The notes under the pieces are model-generated. The model was not told the DNA's origin. It searched no databases and worked only from the letters and a program-made list of their open reading frames with translations. This document shows, piece by piece, positions 53,727 through 55,898 of a stretch of 55,898 nucleotides of DNA. Location of the stretch: positions 1 through 55,898 of the forward strand of contig VFKL01000014.1 of the NCBI GenBank assembly GCA_009885535.1. Direction: 5' to 3'. Position 1 is the first letter of the stretch, and each line of letters opens with the position of its first letter. A program made the translations under genes and the position numbers. This DNA comes from Chitinophagaceae bacterium. GTDB taxonomy: Bacteria; Bacteroidota; Bacteroidia; Chitinophagales; Chitinophagaceae.

Positions 53727-55574
53727 TTAATACATCAACAAAAGATTGCTTGTTTTGATGTATTCCTTACCGATTATATCTTTTACTTTTACTGTTGAGA
53801 TGTAATTGCCTGATGGCTGACGTTTCCCTTTGTAAAATCCATCCCATCCCTCGCCAATTTTATTGGTTTCAAAAATTAATACCCCATAACGATTAAAAAT
53901 TCTGAAATAATCAAAACGACTAATCCCAACACAAATTGGTTTAATTTTTTCATTTAATCGATCGCCATTGGGGGTAAATGCGGTTGGCAAATATACTTGT
54001 GGCCCCTCCAATGCTTTAATATTTACGGAATCTTTGTTGCTGCAACCTGCATTATTAATTACGGTTAAAACAAAAGTTGTGTTTGATTGGATGGTTGCAA
54101 TTGGATTAGCAATATTCGGATCATTTAAAACTGAGTTGGGTTCCCAACTGTATTGTCCAGCGCCACTTCCTAATAATTGATATGGATAGTTTATGGCTGC
54201 AATTCCATCAGGGCCTGCATTTGCAACTACTATTGGGAGTACTACTAAATTAATATTAGCAGTATCAGCACAACCAGATGTAACCAATCTTATCAATTGA
54301 TAATTACCGGATTCTGTTACATTTTGAATTGAATTTATTCGAGTTTGGTTAAATGTCCAATTGTCTGTGAAATTAGTTGCAGGAAAATAGGTTTCCAAAT
54401 TTACAGAAGCCCCAAAACAAATGGTATCAGCTATATCAATTCCGAGTTCAGGTTTTTGGGTGATGGTTAAATGCAGCGTATCAGCAGAAGCACATCCGAA
54501 AGCATTCGAATATTGATATATGTAATCTCCGGAATTTTGATAATTTATTCCGTTCCAAATATATGCATCACAAGTATTTGTGGTTTGCGCATTAAAATCA
54601 CTGTTATTTATTGTAAGGTTTAAACGCACAACGGAATCACAATTAACGGCATTTGTAGTTGTAAAAATGGCTGTGTTGTTAGAAGTAATAAACGTTTGAT
54701 TTTGCCATACAAATGAATTGCAGGCAGTAACAAATGTATCCGAACTTGTTGGTTGATTAATCGTTAAATTCAACGTTATTATGCTATCAAATCCAAGATG
54801 ATTTATGGTGGTATGTGTTGCCAAATTAGTTGAAGATGTATATAAATTACCATACCAACTAAAACTTGAGCAAGCAACTGCAGTGGTGTCGCCAGTTGTT
54901 TGGATACCCAAAATGCTACAACCATTGTTTGCATAATTTGGCATATTATCTAACCAATAAACAAAATTTCCATTTGAATTCGCTGGCCAGTTTCCAGCTG
55001 CGGTGTAATTGCTTACTGGTGCCGATGCGCTATTACAGCTAGAATTCCCGTTTACCACAACTTGCAAATACCTTGGTGTACTTGCCGTATTTCCCAAGTT
55101 ACCTGTTGCACTCCAATTGCTACTGCTGCCTCCGTTCAAATTTGTTCTTACATAAATAACATAAATTGCAGTGTTCCCATTGCACAAACCAGTGATATCA
55201 TAATTCTGGTCAAAAGAAGCGGGAATAATAATGACCTGACTACCGGCTGGAATAATGGTTGTTGGAGAAGTTACATTAATAACAGCGCATGACCCATTTG
55301 AAATAATCGTTCCAGTACCAGTTATTGGAGCTGCATCAGAACCCGATAAGCTACTTTGTGAAGGTGGGTTTGTAGACCCATAGTAAAAAGAATAATTAGA
55401 TGCAGTGTTACTGGTACTTGTAGTGAATAATACAAATTCATTCAATCCTTCACTGCCACCACAAGAATTTACCATGGCCATAACAATGCTAGGGCATTGA
55501 GCTTTTGTATTGTTTAATGAAAAAATAAAAAATGCAATAAAGCAAAATCTTCGCATTAATTCTGTTTTTTTCAC
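53727..55574 (-). CDS. T9SS type B-sorted surface protein with internal Cys repeats
   Basis: A 615-residue secreted protein. A signal peptide ends near residue 25 (FCFIAFFIFSLNNTKAQ); either M1 or M7 may be the true start. Residues about 28-225 form a module beginning CPSIVMAMVNSCGGSEG, whose ending GNFVYWLDNMPNYA resembles lamin-tail-like surface modules. Residues about 235-372 hold three related units (ACSSFSW, ACNSFVW, TCDAYIW, each closed by LNLTIN or LHLTIT). The C-terminus (about 525-615) is a type B sorting domain: PTAFTPNGDRLNEKIKPI, FRIFNRYGVLIFET and GWDGFYKG. Exported by T9SS; likely adhesin. Confidence 0.88.
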   Translation of the reverse strand: MKKTELMRRFCFIAFFIFSLNNTKAQCPSIVMAMVNSCGGSEGLNEFVLFTTSTSNTASNYSFYYGSTNPPSQSSLSGSDAAPITGTGTIISNGSCAVINVTSPTTIIPAGSQVIIIPASFDQNYDITGLCNGNTAIYVIYVRTNLNGGSSSNWSATGNLGNTASTPRYLQVVVNGNSSCNSASAPVSNYTAAGNWPANSNGNFVYWLDNMPNYANNGCSILGIQTTGDTTAVACSSFSWYGNLYTSSTNLATHTTINHLGFDSIITLNLTINQPTSSDTFVTACNSFVWQNQTFITSNNTAIFTTTNAVNCDSVVRLNLTINNSDFNAQTTNTCDAYIWNGINYQNSGDYIYQYSNAFGCASADTLHLTITQKPELGIDIADTICFGASVNLETYFPATNFTDNWTFNQTRINSIQNVTESGNYQLIRLVTSGCADTANINLVVLPIVVANAGPDGIAAINYPYQLLGSGAGQYSWEPNSVLNDPNIANPIATIQSNTTFVLTVINNAGCSNKDSVNIKALEGPQVYLPTAFTPNGDRLNEKIKPICVGISRFDYFRIFNRYGVLIFETNKIGEGWDGFYKGKRQPSGNYISTVKVKDIIGKEYIKTSNLLLMY

Positions 55575-55687
55575 ATTAATTAGAGTTTAAAAAAGTATGA
55601 TTGAGCGTTAAAAAACGAAGGTGTTTCAACAATTCAATTATCGTGCAAGGTAAATGTTTTTTCCACGCTTGCAAATTCTTTGAAAAT

Positions 55688-55800
55688 TGATAATAGCAAT
55701 TATATTTACTTTTTAGTTCAAGTTTTTCTGGTATAAAGCCGATATGACAGCTGTTTGGGTCAATTTCATTGGTCCATCACAGATGTGTAATAATATCAAC
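55688..55800 (-). repeat. Dispersed intergenic repeat family B, copy 3
   Basis: Within the 324-base right-edge gap. Its reverse complement reads ATCTGTGATGGACCAATG, AAATTGACCCAAACAGCTG, TCATATCGGC, TTATACCAGAAAAA and GAACTAAAAAGTAA, nearly the same as copy 1 at 21907-22010. It lies about 115 bases upstream of the surface-protein gene and points towards it. The rest of the gap (55575-55687) holds AT-rich sequence with no other clear signal. Confidence 0.72.
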
Positions 55801-55839
55801 AAAAAGTTTTAGTATTGGTTCAAAAAAAGGCAGCAATAA

Positions 55840-55870
55840 AAAAGGCAGCTTCAAAATGAAATTGCCTTTT
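55840..55870 (-). terminator. Rho-independent terminator of a gene beyond the right edge
   Basis: On the minus strand AAAAGGCAATTTC pairs with GAAGCTGCCTTTT (one mismatch, one G-T pair) around ATTTT and ends in six T. It would end a minus-strand transcript coming from outside the window on the right. Confidence 0.65.
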
Positions 55871-55898
55871 GAAAATTTATCTTCTCTCCTTATTGAAC

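Overview
The window looks like a chromosomal segment of an AT-rich Bacteroidota member. Gene content and protein style suggest a gliding or Type IX secretion (T9SS) lineage close to Chitinophagia/Sphingobacteriia, but the exact taxon is inferred and no 16S gene is present. Supporting markers are a SusC/SusD pair, the giant T9SS translocon protein SprA downstream of ruvA, a PorE-like TPR/PD40/OmpA protein, three proteins with T9SS C-terminal sorting domains (two type B, one type A), a short primary sigma factor without region 1.1, and start-proximal boxes matching the Bacteroidota promoter pattern TAnnTTTG. I recognised no rRNA, tRNA, CRISPR array, prophage or transposase gene.

Layout. 1-1.6 kb: the 5' half of prs (minus, running off the left edge), radC, and a DUF3467 gene. 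1.7-7.5 kb: a three-gene Sus-like outer-membrane uptake operon (susC, susD, DUF1735-type lipoprotein) on the minus strand. 7.5-7.9 kb: a non-coding gap holding a repeat with terminal inverted repeats. 7.9-10.9 kb: an overlapping pair encoding a beta-barrel-like protein and a secreted helix-hairpin-helix protein. 11-19.2 kb: a plus-strand run of folD-queE, PorE-like, dprA, guaB, DUF4105 and alpha/beta hydrolase genes. 19.2-30.8 kb: a PKD surface protein, an SDR oxidoreductase, and the ruvA-sprA operon on the opposite strand. 30.9-37.3 kb: fabH, a T9SS-exported subtilase, an RsmB-type rRNA methyltransferase, odhB and rpoD. 37.5-41.9 kb: a START-like protein, an LptF/G permease, a Tat-exported superoxide dismutase and an M20 dipeptidase. 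41.9-42.4 kb: a repeat-rich island. 42.4-47.6 kb: rpsG/rpsL, ilvE, a small psi-like unknown, rdgB, a thioesterase, aroE and a ComA-family gene. 47.6-55.6 kb: TPR protein, two small secreted unknowns, yidC, rplY, rimM and a second type B-sorted surface protein.

Functional themes. Envelope biogenesis and export dominate: YidC, LptF/G, SprA, PorE-like, Sus lipoproteins and T9SS cargo. The rest is housekeeping for nucleotides, folate, translation and DNA maintenance. The least explained parts are three families of dispersed intergenic repeats (a TIR-bounded MITE-like element at about 7.6 and 52.3 kb; a roughly 80-110 bp conserved block at about 21.9, 42.2 and 55.7 kb; and a duplicated REP-like palindrome at about 42.1 kb), the helix-hairpin-helix/beta-barrel pair, the conserved-looking TPR-ComA-aroE operon, and the 166-residue protein whose C-terminal pattern resembles DNA polymerase III psi.
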